From: WLMZ01 sp031410915
GTDB lineage: Bacteria; Actinomycetota; Acidimicrobiia; Acidimicrobiales; Ilumatobacteraceae
Reading direction: 5' to 3'
DNA: 41,941 nt
Assembly: GCA_031410915.1 (NCBI GenBank)
Contig: JANNZY010000023.1
Span: 1-41,941 of the forward strand
Shown: in pieces, positions 23,586-31,488 of the stretch
Numbering within the stretch: position 1 is the first letter of the stretch
Layout of the letters: each line of letters opens with the position of its first letter
Program-made: the position numbers and the translations under genes
Notes under the pieces: generated by a model
Told to the model about the DNA's origin: nothing
Seen by the model: the letters and a program-made list of their open reading frames with translations, nothing else
Databases searched by the model: none

Positions 23586-24128
23586 GTGAGTGTGGATCCC
23601 TCGTTCTCGAGTGATGCGGAACTGGTTGTCGCGATTGCCGATGGTGACCGGCGGGCGCTGCGTGAGTTGTACGTGCGGAACCAGCCATGGTTGACGGCGA
23701 GGCTTCGTCACCGGTGCTCGGATCCGGACGTGGTTGCCGAGGCGGTGCAGGACACATTCGTGGCGGTGTGGCGCAGCGCCGGAAAATGGAACGCAACTGG
23801 TGAGCCGACTGCGTGGATCTGGGGGATCGCGATCCGTCGTTTGATCGGTGTCTTGCGTCATCGGTCGGGTTGGTCGCCGGTCTCGAACCGGGTGTCGGAG
23901 GGGTCGACGTTGACGACGGCGGAGGACGTGGTGTTGTTCGGTGTCGCCCACGGGGATCTTGCTGGTGCGATCGACAGGTTGCCGGTCGAGTTGCGTGCTG
24001 TAGTTCAGGCCACCGTCCTTGACGGGCTGACGACGAGGGAGGCGGCGCGCTTGTTGGGGATTCCTGCGGGCACTGTGAAGACGCGGATGATGCGGGCTCG
24101 CATCCAACTTCGAGGAGCACTGACGTGA
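23586..24128 (+). CDS. ECF RNA polymerase sigma factor
   Basis: A 180-residue sigma-70 of the ECF class with region 2 (ALRELYVRNQPWLTARLRH, VVAEAVQDTFVAVWRSAGKW, AWIWGIAIRRLIGVLR) and region 4 (AIDRLPVELRAVVQATVLDG, TTREAARLLGIPAGTVKTRM). GTG 23586 is selected from several in-frame GTGs because it follows the candidate promoter; 23559 is the longest option. The stop overlaps the anti-sigma start codon (GTGA). It heads an operon of anti-sigma, ABC ATPase, two membrane proteins and a MerB homologue, all with overlapping or abutting codons. Confidence 0.93.
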   Translation: MSVDPSFSSDAELVVAIADGDRRALRELYVRNQPWLTARLRHRCSDPDVVAEAVQDTFVAVWRSAGKWNATGEPTAWIWGIAIRRLIGVLRHRSGWSPVSNRVSEGSTLTTAEDVVLFGVAHGDLAGAIDRLPVELRAVVQATVLDGLTTREAARLLGIPAGTVKTRMMRARIQLRGALT

Positions 24129-24985
24129 ACGTGACCCATATCGATGAACAATTGTTGATCGGCTACTGCGAGCTGTCGGTGACCGCGGCGACGGCCGCAG
24201 CGATCGAGGCGCACCTGATGAGTTGCGTCAGTTGCCGCGCCGAACTCGCCGACGTGACCGTCTCGGCAGAGGACGGACTCGTGAACCAGCAGTTGGTGTG
24301 GGATGGAGTACTCGAGCGGGTCGATCAACCGACTCGCTCGACCACCGAGCGACTGCTCGGCGTGATGCGAGTTCGCCCCGATACAGCCAAGGTGCTGGCG
24401 ACGACACCGACACTTCGTCTCGCATGGCTGGCCGCGGTGGTGTTCGTCGCGGCGTTCGCGGTTGCGGCCGGCCGAGTGGAGGGGGATGGTCCGTTGCTGT
24501 TGCTGGTGATTGCTCCGCTGTTGCCGGTCGCCGGTGTCGCGACTGCGTATGGGCCTGCTTTGGACCCGACCTACGAGATCGGAGTGGCGGCACCGCTGAG
24601 CGGCCTTCGGTTGATACTGCTGCGCACGTTGGCGGTGATCGCAACCACGATTCCGCTGTTGGTTGTCGCCGCGCTCGTCGCACCCGGTGGCGGGTGGGTT
24701 GTGTTCGGGTGGGTGCTGCCATCGTTCGCGTTGGTTGCGATCACTCTCGCGTTGTCGACAGCGATTTCACCGGAGCGTGCTGGCGTCGTGGTCGGTGTCG
24801 GCTGGTTGGTGGCGTTGGTCGTGTTGATCGACCGCGACCGAGCTGGCGATTTCGTGGAGAGGTCGTTGATCTTCGGTTCGTCGGGGCAGGCCACGGTCGC
24901 CGTGGTCGTCGCGATCGGAGCGGCGGTCGTTGCAACCCGCAAAGCCTGTTTCGACGTGATGATCGCGAATGGAGGACGGCGATGA
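24125..24985 (+). CDS. Zinc-finger anti-sigma factor with six-helix membrane domain
   Basis: A 286-residue protein. The N-terminal ZAS-type motif is His30-x3-Cys34-x2-Cys37 in EAHLMSCVSCRAEL, typical of anti-sigma factors that hold ECF sigmas and respond to redox or envelope signals. From about residue 97 on there are six predicted transmembrane helices (WLAAVVFVAAFAVAAG, LLLVIAPLLPVAGVA, TLAVIATTIPLLVVAAL, VLPSFALVAITLAL, VVGVGWLVALVVLI, TVAVVVAIGAAVV), more than the single helix of classical members. It is translationally coupled to both neighbours. It should restrain the sigma factor encoded immediately upstream. Confidence 0.88.
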   Translation: MNVTHIDEQLLIGYCELSVTAATAAAIEAHLMSCVSCRAELADVTVSAEDGLVNQQLVWDGVLERVDQPTRSTTERLLGVMRVRPDTAKVLATTPTLRLAWLAAVVFVAAFAVAAGRVEGDGPLLLLVIAPLLPVAGVATAYGPALDPTYEIGVAAPLSGLRLILLRTLAVIATTIPLLVVAALVAPGGGWVVFGWVLPSFALVAITLALSTAISPERAGVVVGVGWLVALVVLIDRDRAGDFVERSLIFGSSGQATVAVVVAIGAAVVATRKACFDVMIANGGRR

Positions 24986-25872
24986 CGATGAACGATTCGA
25001 CGATGACGACCGCCGGCGTGATGCTCGGAGGCGTCACGAAACGCTATGGGCGCACGGTCGCGGTCGACGATGTGACGCTGTCGATCGGGGTCGGGGTCAC
25101 CGGGTTGCTCGGCCCGAACGGTGCCGGCAAGACAACTCTGCTGCGGGTGATGGCGACCGTGCTGGCGCCGGACAGCGGGGACGTCGAGCTGTTGGGTCAC
25201 ACGACTGCGAACGCGCAGGGTCGCGAACTGATCCGCCGGCGGTTGGGCTATGTGCCTCAGGAGCCGGGCTTTCATCGACAGTTCTCGGCGTTCGACTTCG
25301 TCGACTATGTGGCGGTGTTGAAGCTGATCACCGATCAGCGAGCGCGACATGACGAGGTCCGTCGTGTGCTCGACTTGGTCGGTCTGACGTCGGTGATGCA
25401 CAAGCGGATCCGGCAGTTGTCGGGGGGGATGCGTCGACGGGTGGCAATCGCGCAGGCCTTGCTCGGGTCGCCCGAGCTTCTCGTCCTCGACGAGCCGACG
25501 GCTGGTCTCGACCCGGAGCAACGGCTTCGGTTCCGTGAGTTGTTGTCGACCGCTGCGAGCGGGGCCACAGTGGTGCTGTCGACGCATCAGACCGAGGATG
25601 TTGCTGCGTTGTGTCAGCGGGTCGTCGTGATGCACGGGGGCGTGATCCGCTATGACGGCACCCCGGTGGGTCTGGCCGGTCTTGCTGCCGGGCGGGTGTG
25701 GCTTGCCGATGCGCGAGACCCGTCGGCTCAGCTGGCGTGGATGACCGGTGACGGGATGGTCCGTCATGTCGGCGAACCGCCGCCGAACGCTCGTCTGGAC
25801 GAACCCCGGGTCGAGGACGGGTACCTGTTGCTCGTCGGCGCGACGGTGCTGCAGGAGTCGTCGTGGAAGTGA
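24982..25872 (+). CDS. ABC transporter ATP-binding protein
   Basis: A 296-residue ATPase. Walker A is GPNGAGKTT, the Q-loop is GYVPQEPGFH, the signature is QLSGGMRRR, Walker B is LLVLDEPTAGLDP, and the H-loop is VLSTHQTED. The C-terminal 80 residues form the extra domain common in ABC-2 type exporters. ATG 24982 overlaps the anti-sigma stop (ATGA). The partner permease follows with a 4-bp overlap. No substrate can be read from the sequence. Confidence 0.95.
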   Translation: MTMNDSTMTTAGVMLGGVTKRYGRTVAVDDVTLSIGVGVTGLLGPNGAGKTTLLRVMATVLAPDSGDVELLGHTTANAQGRELIRRRLGYVPQEPGFHRQFSAFDFVDYVAVLKLITDQRARHDEVRRVLDLVGLTSVMHKRIRQLSGGMRRRVAIAQALLGSPELLVLDEPTAGLDPEQRLRFRELLSTAASGATVVLSTHQTEDVAALCQRVVVMHGGVIRYDGTPVGLAGLAAGRVWLADARDPSAQLAWMTGDGMVRHVGEPPPNARLDEPRVEDGYLLLVGATVLQESSWK

Positions 25873-27602
25873 TCGTTGTCGGCGCGCTGGTGTTCGGGAT
25901 CGCATACGCGTTCACCCACCGCGGCAGCAACCGCACAGCTACCGACGACTGGCAGCCGGCTCAACCCATCTCTGTGCCGGCGCCCGACTCCGACACGCCG
26001 CATGCAGTTTCCGGAACCCAACGCGCGGCCGGCGTGCAGCTGGCCCGGGTCGAGGGTCGTCGGCTGTTGCGGAACGAAGTGTTCACCGTCGCGATCTTCA
26101 TGTCGATCGCGATCCTCGTGATCTTCGGTCTCGTGTGGGCTTCGGACAACCTCGGCGCGAACAACTCGTGGCGGTACTGGTTGGCCCTGCTGCCAGTGTT
26201 CACTCTCCCGTTCGCAGGGATGACGTTGGTGGCGATGAATCTCGCAGCGCTGCGCGCTCGACGCGAAGGGACCGAGGAGCTGTTCGGTTCGCTACCGGCG
26301 ACCTCCTCGACTCGTGTCGTCGGGCATCTCGGTTCGGTGTGGATGGCGTTGGTTGTCCACATCGTGTTCGTCGCCGCAACCCTGGCCAGCGGGAAGTTCC
26401 TGACCGGCCACTTCGGGTCGATCGACGCGGCGAGCATCGGCGACATCATGGTCAGCTTCGCGCTTGTGGTGTGCGCTGGGACGCTCGCTGTCGCGCTGGC
26501 GCGGTGGCTCCCCAATCCCTTGGTCGCGCTCGTCGCAATTGTTGCCCTTGCGATCGGCGGATCGGCCATCGGGGCCATCGGCGGACACCACTGGAGCCTC
26601 ACCCGCCAGTTGTCGATCTGGCCGCGCTACCCCGATCATGATTGGGCGTTCGCGGTCCGCCCCAGCTGGTGGCATGCCGCCTACCTGCTCTTCCTCGCAC
26701 TGGCCGTCGCTGTGGTCGCGGTGGCGCGGCAGCGACACGACCGGTTCACGCTGCTCCTCGGTGTCGGAGCGGTCTCGCTCGCCGGCTTGACCGGCTACAT
26801 CCAAACGCGTCCAATGAGCGACAGTGACGCGGATCGAATCGCAGCGATGATCTCCGATCCCATTGCTCACTCGTCATGTCGAACCACGGACGGATTGACG
26901 CTCTGCGCCTACCACGACTACGCCGACATCACCAAGGTTTGGGCCCGTGAGCTCACCGCACCATTCGCAGCCGTCGCGCCCCAACAGCGCGCCGACGGAT
27001 TCGCAGTCGTCTGGCACGAACGTCGCCTCGATCGGCTCGATCCGGCCGTGCGCGAGCGAATCGACGTCGATGCACTCACCGATTCGTGGACTGCGGATGA
27101 GGGAACCTGGAACGGGGTCGAGGTCGATGGAACGGAGTCGAATCTGATCAATCGGCTGGCGCTCGGCCTCTGGTCGGTCGGCCTTCCTTCGGTACCGAAA
27201 GGCGACGTGCCGTGCTGGGCCGGCGGCCAGGCCAGAGGCATCGTCGCGCTGTGGGTGGCAGCACAAGGAATGAACGTCGGCGACGCCGAGCGGTTCGTCA
27301 GCGGCACCTGGAACGGACTCCGAGACTCAGAAAGCGGATCCAATGTGCCTTCCGAGTGGATCGACGGGTACCTGTGGATCAGTGACGCCACTCCCCCCGT
27401 GCTGTGGTCGGCTGCCGATATCGACGCCGCGCAGACGATGCTCATGCTCGATGCGACGTTCGTCCGCGACGCTCTGTGGGCCGACTGGCAGCAATGGAGC
27501 GACCCGTCGGCCACGACGGCTGATCTGATGACTGGACTCGTCGGCCTGGCACCGGCCGGTGGTCGCTCCCCCGTGCCTGCTGGGCTCGTCGCATGCCAGT
27601 GA
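25869..27602 (+). CDS. ABC-associated membrane protein with large C-terminal exterior domain
   Basis: A 577-residue protein. It starts with a membrane helix (VIVVGALVFGIAYAF), then a cytoplasmic stretch and six or so transmembrane helices (about 75-315: VAIFMSIAILVIFGLVWA, YWLALLPVFTLPFAGMTLV, LVVHIVFVAATLA, SFALVVCAGTLAVALAR, LVALVAIVALAIGGSAIGA, AAYLLFLALAVAVVAVA). A roughly 260-residue non-membrane domain follows, with a Cys pair (SSCRTTDGLTLCAYHDY). The layout fits an ABC-2 type permease with an extracytoplasmic domain of unknown role. The GTG at 25869 gives a 4-bp GTGA overlap like its neighbours; 25863 is the alternative start. Confidence 0.8.
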   Translation: MIVVGALVFGIAYAFTHRGSNRTATDDWQPAQPISVPAPDSDTPHAVSGTQRAAGVQLARVEGRRLLRNEVFTVAIFMSIAILVIFGLVWASDNLGANNSWRYWLALLPVFTLPFAGMTLVAMNLAALRARREGTEELFGSLPATSSTRVVGHLGSVWMALVVHIVFVAATLASGKFLTGHFGSIDAASIGDIMVSFALVVCAGTLAVALARWLPNPLVALVAIVALAIGGSAIGAIGGHHWSLTRQLSIWPRYPDHDWAFAVRPSWWHAAYLLFLALAVAVVAVARQRHDRFTLLLGVGAVSLAGLTGYIQTRPMSDSDADRIAAMISDPIAHSSCRTTDGLTLCAYHDYADITKVWARELTAPFAAVAPQQRADGFAVVWHERRLDRLDPAVRERIDVDALTDSWTADEGTWNGVEVDGTESNLINRLALGLWSVGLPSVPKGDVPCWAGGQARGIVALWVAAQGMNVGDAERFVSGTWNGLRDSESGSNVPSEWIDGYLWISDATPPVLWSAADIDAAQTMLMLDATFVRDALWADWQQWSDPSATTADLMTGLVGLAPAGGRSPVPAGLVACQ

Positions 27603-28306
27603 CCTCGTCTGAACCCGTCGAGATCCGCGTGTCGCGAGCCTCGGCCCTCCATGTGCGCAGCATCCAGACGGTGCCGACGATCCTCGGCGGGCTGATCGCC
27701 GTGGGAACGATCATCACCCGCATGAGCACCGGCCACGACCTTGCGGAGATCTACGCGCTCGCGTTCGTCGCCTCGACAGCGGGTCTCGGGTTCGCGCTCG
27801 ACGACCCCGCCGCCGAGACCGTTGGCGCATCACCAACCACTCTTGCTCGGCGGCGAATCCGCGGGTTCGCCATCGTCGGCGCCATCACGGCCGCAACCTG
27901 GCTGGTGATCGCCGCGGTGGTCGCAACATCCGACACACAGCGGTTCCCGACCTACGACGTGATCATCGAGCTCGCAGCGCTCACCGCGATCGGCCTGGCA
28001 ACGGCAGCAACGGTGCAGCGGCGTACACAAGCGCCCGGAGGCCCGACCGCCGCGCTCGTGGTGCTCGTCGGACCGGTCTTCCTGTCCGGTGTCGTGTTCC
28101 GCGATGTTCGAGTCTTCCCATCGCTGGTACCGGGCCAAGACCTGCGCGATCGCTGGATCTGGCTCGCCCTGGCCGGCGCGGTAGTGCTGGTGCTCACGAG
28201 CCGCGACCCAGCCGTCCGGAAGAGGGTTCGACATCACAAACGACGATGTCGATTGCCGCAACTGGGACGTCGCGTCCTCGCTCGTGGGCGCACTACCGTT
28301 TGGTGA
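27593..28306 (+). CDS. ABC-associated membrane protein, second permease-like subunit
   Basis: A 237-residue protein with about six transmembrane segments (VPTILGGLIAVGTIIT, IYALAFVASTAGLGFAL, GFAIVGAITAATWLVIAAVV, ELAALTAIGLATAATV, AALVVLVGPVFLSGVVF, WIWLALAGAVVLVLT) and an Arg-rich C-terminal tail. I recognise no named family; it is probably the second membrane subunit of the ABC system. ATG 27593 overlaps the preceding stop by 10 bp; GTG 27599 would give a 4-bp GTGA overlap. Its own stop overlaps the start of the MerB homologue by one base (TGATG). Confidence 0.75.
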   Translation: MPVTSSEPVEIRVSRASALHVRSIQTVPTILGGLIAVGTIITRMSTGHDLAEIYALAFVASTAGLGFALDDPAAETVGASPTTLARRRIRGFAIVGAITAATWLVIAAVVATSDTQRFPTYDVIIELAALTAIGLATAATVQRRTQAPGGPTAALVVLVGPVFLSGVVFRDVRVFPSLVPGQDLRDRWIWLALAGAVVLVLTSRDPAVRKRVRHHKRRCRLPQLGRRVLARGRTTVW

Positions 28307-28983
28307 TGGACGAAGCCGATGTGGCGCTGAGGAACCTGACGTACGGGTTGTTCGTCGAGTCGGGCCGCGCGCCGACGATCCACGAGACCGCGGCACGCAT
28401 CGGCGCGACGCCCGACGACGTCTGGGCCGGTTGGAAGCGGCTGCACGATGACCATGCGTTGGTGCTGCAGGCACACACTCGTGAACTGCGTATGGCCAAC
28501 CCCTTCTCGGCAGTGCCGACCGCCTATCAGGTGTTCGCTGACGACCGCTGGTGGTATGCGAACTGCGCTTGGGACGCCTTCGGCATCTGCGCTGCGCTGC
28601 ACGTGGATGGTCACATCGAGGCATCGTGCGCCGACTGCGGCGAGCCGATCACGGTCCACGTGCAAGACGAGCGGCCGGACGACCACGGGTTGCTGTTCCA
28701 CTGCGTGGTCCCAGCAGCCCGATGGTGGGACGACATCGTCTTCACGTGAAGCACGATGAACCTCTTCCGGTCGGAAGAACACATCAGCCGCTGGCTCGGC
28801 CCAAGAGATCGCGGCGCGACGATTCCCGTCGCGAAGCTTTGCGAGCTGGCGCACGCATGGTGGGGCAACCGAATCGACCCCTACTGGCAGCCGCGCACCC
28901 GTGAACAGAACCAGGCGATCCTGAGTGCGCTCGGGCTCACCGACGCGTTCTGGAATCTGTCCGCAGGAGAAGACGTTTCTTGA
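28306..28983 (+). CDS. MerB (organomercurial lyase) family protein with in-frame UGA, probable selenoprotein
   Basis: Read through one UGA codon (28747-28749), this is a 225-residue protein, close to the 212 residues of plasmid MerB. An N-terminal helical domain (1-60, NLTYGLFVESGRAPTIHETA) is followed by the lyase core. ANCAWDAFGI gives Cys87 and Asp90, matching MerB Cys96 and Asp99; EASCADCGEPITVHV matches the Cys117 region. The frame reaches WWDDIVFT, then UGA at codon 148, then STMNLFRSEEHISRWL and 60 more residues with no further stop. MerB has FCCHVHFFAS here, so the UGA falls at the second catalytic cysteine (spacing 61 residues here, 63 in MerB). A SECIS-like hairpin follows. Without read-through the product would be 147 residues, lacking that residue and the C-terminus. 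Nonsense mutation of a Cys codon is the alternative. Confidence 0.82.
28747..28778 (+). promoter_or_regulatory. UGA codon plus SECIS-like hairpin
   Basis: Nineteen bases after the UGA comes a GGTC tetraloop (28769-28772) closed by a perfect 6-bp stem, TCTTCC (28763-28768) with GGAAGA (28773-28778). In Escherichia coli fdhF the selenocysteine insertion element also has a GGUC apical loop, beginning 18 bases after its UGA. The match in loop sequence and distance is what SelB recognition requires in bacteria. Confidence 0.75.
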
Positions 28984-29295
28984 ACGACCACGTCAGCTCG
29001 GCCTGCTGATCCGCAACAACGTTCGATGGTGGCACCTCGATGTTCGTGAAAATGACATCATGCATGACGACAGGTGCCGTCGGGAACACCTGATAGTGCA
29101 TCTCGACGGTGGACGTTCGAGATGTGCCACCCTCCGCCCGCCATCCCCAAACTGGCGTGCGCGAGAGGTGTTGGCGGAGGCTCAGCGACGCGGCGGCACC
29201 GTCGCTGAGCTCCTACGAGGGCCAACATCGCTGCTCAGGCGGGATAGCTTCGCTGACGTGTCTACGATTCCATCGGGGCGATCTCGAGGATGGGT
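28984..29295. other. 312-bp spacer without a convincing gene
   Basis: Between the MerB homologue and the SpoIIE phosphatase I find no supported gene. It holds a perfect 10-bp palindrome TCATGCATGA (29058-29067), a strong hairpin (29180-29210) and the GAGG ribosome-binding site of the next gene. A short open frame covers it in part but has no family resemblance and no ribosome-binding site. Confidence 0.6.
29180..29210. terminator. Strong 11-bp hairpin upstream of the SpoIIE gene
   Basis: GCTCAGCGACG and CGTCGCTGAGC pair perfectly around a 9-nt loop; GGA and TCC outside extend the stem after a one-base bulge. No T-tract follows. It may terminate the sigma/ABC/MerB operon or act in the leader of the phosphatase gene, which begins 85 bp later. 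Confidence 0.5.
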
Positions 29296-31389
29296 GTGAA
29301 CGAGCATGTGATTCGCGAGCGCGATGTCTTGGATGCGCTCCCGCGTGCGATCGTGGTGACCGATCCACACGGCAGAGTCGTGTTGTGGAATCGGAAGGCG
29401 CACGAGCTCTACGGATGGAGCGAGACCGAGGCGGTCGGGCGGTCCATCGTCGATCTCCTCGCCCCGCCTGACGCTCGAGCCGCCAACGAAGCCGATCTGG
29501 CACGCGTCAGCGCTGGAACCGAAGCGAGCGGCGACCGGCTTGTGAGCCGGCGAGATGGTCAGATCGTGCGGGTCTTCAGCCAGACCCGAGCAATCACCGA
29601 CAACACGGGACAGGTGGTTGCGATTGTCGGTATCTCCGAAGATGTGAGCTCGGCGCGTGCTGAGCAGCAACGAGCGCGAGATATCAGCGAGCATTTTCGC
29701 GCTGCCCTCGATGCGGGCGAGCTCGGCACGTGGCGATGGCACCAGGCGTCGGGCGAGACGGTCTGGGACGAACGGCTCGAAGCGTTGTTCGGCCTTGCTC
29801 CGGGCGAGTTCGACGGCACCTTCGACACCTACGTTTCTCTGTTGCATCCTGACGACCGCGCTTCGGTGCTCGCTGCGGTCGATGAGGCGATGCGGACCAA
29901 GAGCCGCTACAGGACCGAACATCGTGTGGTCTGGCCGGACGGCTCGATCCATTGGATCTCGGGTGCCGGCGGTGTCACGATCGACGACCAGGGAATGGCC
30001 ACGGGCACGGTCGGCTGCGTGCTCGACATCACCGAACAAGTTGCCGAGATCCACGACCGTGAACGACTCGTCACCGAGGTCTCGGCATCGCGCGATCTGG
30101 AGCGTGTCCAACGCGAGCGGCTCGAGTTCCTGTCGGCGATCAACGATGCATTGAACTCAGCGACGAACCGTCGCGAGGTCATGCGCAACGTCACTGCCAC
30201 TGCTGTTCCCCGCCTTGGCGATTGGTGCTCGATCCATGTGCTGCCCTCGAAGTCGGCCTTGGTACCCGAATTCGAGATCGCGCACGTCGACCCGCGCATG
30301 GTCGACTACGCCATACAGCTGCAGGAGAGATTCCCGTACGACCCGACTGCGAAGAACGGCATTGCCCACGTGATCCGTACCGGCATGACCGAGTTCTATC
30401 CGGACATCACGAGCGACGTCATCACGGCACTCGTCGCGACGGACGAAGAGCGCGCGATCATCGAAGAGCTCGCCCTCCGCTCCGCGATCGCCGTGCCGCT
30501 GATCAAGCAGGGACGCATCCTCGGTGCCATGCAGTTCGTCATGGCCAAGTCATCGCGCCGATACACCGATGACGACGTCGCGCTCGCGCATACGGTGGCC
30601 GGTCGGATCGCGTCCAGCCTGGAGAACCATCGGCTGTACGAGGAGCAGAGTCGCATTGCCTCGACGCTCCAGCGCAGCCTGCTTCCGTCCACGCTCCCCC
30701 GCGTTCCCGGCCTCGACATCGCTGTCCGCTACTGGGCAGCTGGCGAAGCCAGCGAGGTCGGCGGCGACTTCTACGACATCTTCGCGCTCGACGCCGCCCA
30801 GCAGTGGGCGATCGTGATCGGGGACGTCTGTGGGACTGGACCTGCCGCAGCGGCACTCACGGGCCTCGCCCGGCACACGATCCGGGCAAGTGCGTGGCAC
30901 GCCGACTCCCCGGTCGAGATCCTCACCACGCTCAACCGAGCGATACAGCGCTCGGAAACCAACTCGTTCCTGACTGCCGCCTACGCCGTCGTCACGACGA
31001 CCGGGTCGACCCCGACCCTCACGATCGCCAACGCGGGGCACCCCCTCCCCATCTTCGTCTCGGCCGACGGAACAAGCAGCATCGGCACACCCGGCACTCT
31101 CCTCGGCCTGCTCGACACGCTGCACATCGACCCCGTCACCGTCGACGTTCACGACGGAGATGTGGTGGTCTTCTACACCGACGGCGCGACCGACGTCCCG
31201 CGGCACTCGCTCAACGAACAGGAATGGCGCAACCTCGTCACGAGGGCCGCCCGCTCAGGAACCACGTCCGAGCAGATCGCCGACAACATTCGCGACGCCC
31301 TCGAACAAGTCCTGCCCTTCGACCAACGCAACGACGACATCGCACTCCTCATCATCAAAGCGGTACAGACACCTCTCCGTTCCGCGTAG
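29296..31389 (+). CDS. PAS-PAS-GAF-SpoIIE serine phosphatase (RsbU/RsbP-like)
   Basis: A 697-residue soluble signalling protein. PAS 1 is at about 8-120 (ALPRAIVVTDPHGRVVLWN, ELYGWSETEAVGRS); PAS 2 at about 135-255 (WRWHQASGETVWDERLEALF, LHPDDRASVLAAVDEAM, IHWISGAGGVTID). A GAF domain is at about 285-440 (RREVMRNVTATAVPRLGDWC, ALRSAIAVPLIKQGRILGAM). The C-terminal PP2C-type SpoIIE domain has EVGGDFYDIF, IVIGDVCGTGPAAAAL, IANAGHPLPIF and VVFYTDGATD with metal-binding Asp residues. Such proteins dephosphorylate anti-anti-sigma factors in partner-switching stress pathways; no such partner is nearby. GTG 29296 with GAGG 6 nt upstream is preferred over ATG 29290, which abuts the ribosome-binding site. 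Confidence 0.93.
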   Translation: MNEHVIRERDVLDALPRAIVVTDPHGRVVLWNRKAHELYGWSETEAVGRSIVDLLAPPDARAANEADLARVSAGTEASGDRLVSRRDGQIVRVFSQTRAITDNTGQVVAIVGISEDVSSARAEQQRARDISEHFRAALDAGELGTWRWHQASGETVWDERLEALFGLAPGEFDGTFDTYVSLLHPDDRASVLAAVDEAMRTKSRYRTEHRVVWPDGSIHWISGAGGVTIDDQGMATGTVGCVLDITEQVAEIHDRERLVTEVSASRDLERVQRERLEFLSAINDALNSATNRREVMRNVTATAVPRLGDWCSIHVLPSKSALVPEFEIAHVDPRMVDYAIQLQERFPYDPTAKNGIAHVIRTGMTEFYPDITSDVITALVATDEERAIIEELALRSAIAVPLIKQGRILGAMQFVMAKSSRRYTDDDVALAHTVAGRIASSLENHRLYEEQSRIASTLQRSLLPSTLPRVPGLDIAVRYWAAGEASEVGGDFYDIFALDAAQQWAIVIGDVCGTGPAAAALTGLARHTIRASAWHADSPVEILTTLNRAIQRSETNSFLTAAYAVVTTTGSTPTLTIANAGHPLPIFVSADGTSSIGTPGTLLGLLDTLHIDPVTVDVHDGDVVVFYTDGATDVPRHSLNEQEWRNLVTRAARSGTTSEQIADNIRDALEQVLPFDQRNDDIALLIIKAVQTPLRSA

Positions 31390-31488
31390 GGCCGCGCGGC
31401 ATCAGGGCGGCCGGTGCATGGTCGCGCTGTTTGTTTGTTCGGTCACGCGTGGGGGTAACGGTCTTCAATTCCGACCAAGGAGACACTC

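Noticed and set aside
28747..28749. UGA taken as an ordinary stop, giving a 147-residue protein plus a separate 75-residue gene starting at 28756
   Set aside because: The downstream part continues the MerB fold in the same frame, has no good ribosome-binding site of its own, and a SECIS-like hairpin follows the UGA. I keep nonsense mutation as the main alternative.
28925..29299. Possible gene across the spacer before the SpoIIE phosphatase
   Set aside because: Starts inside the MerB frame, is Arg-rich and low in hydrophobic pattern, lacks a ribosome-binding site and contains a strong hairpin.
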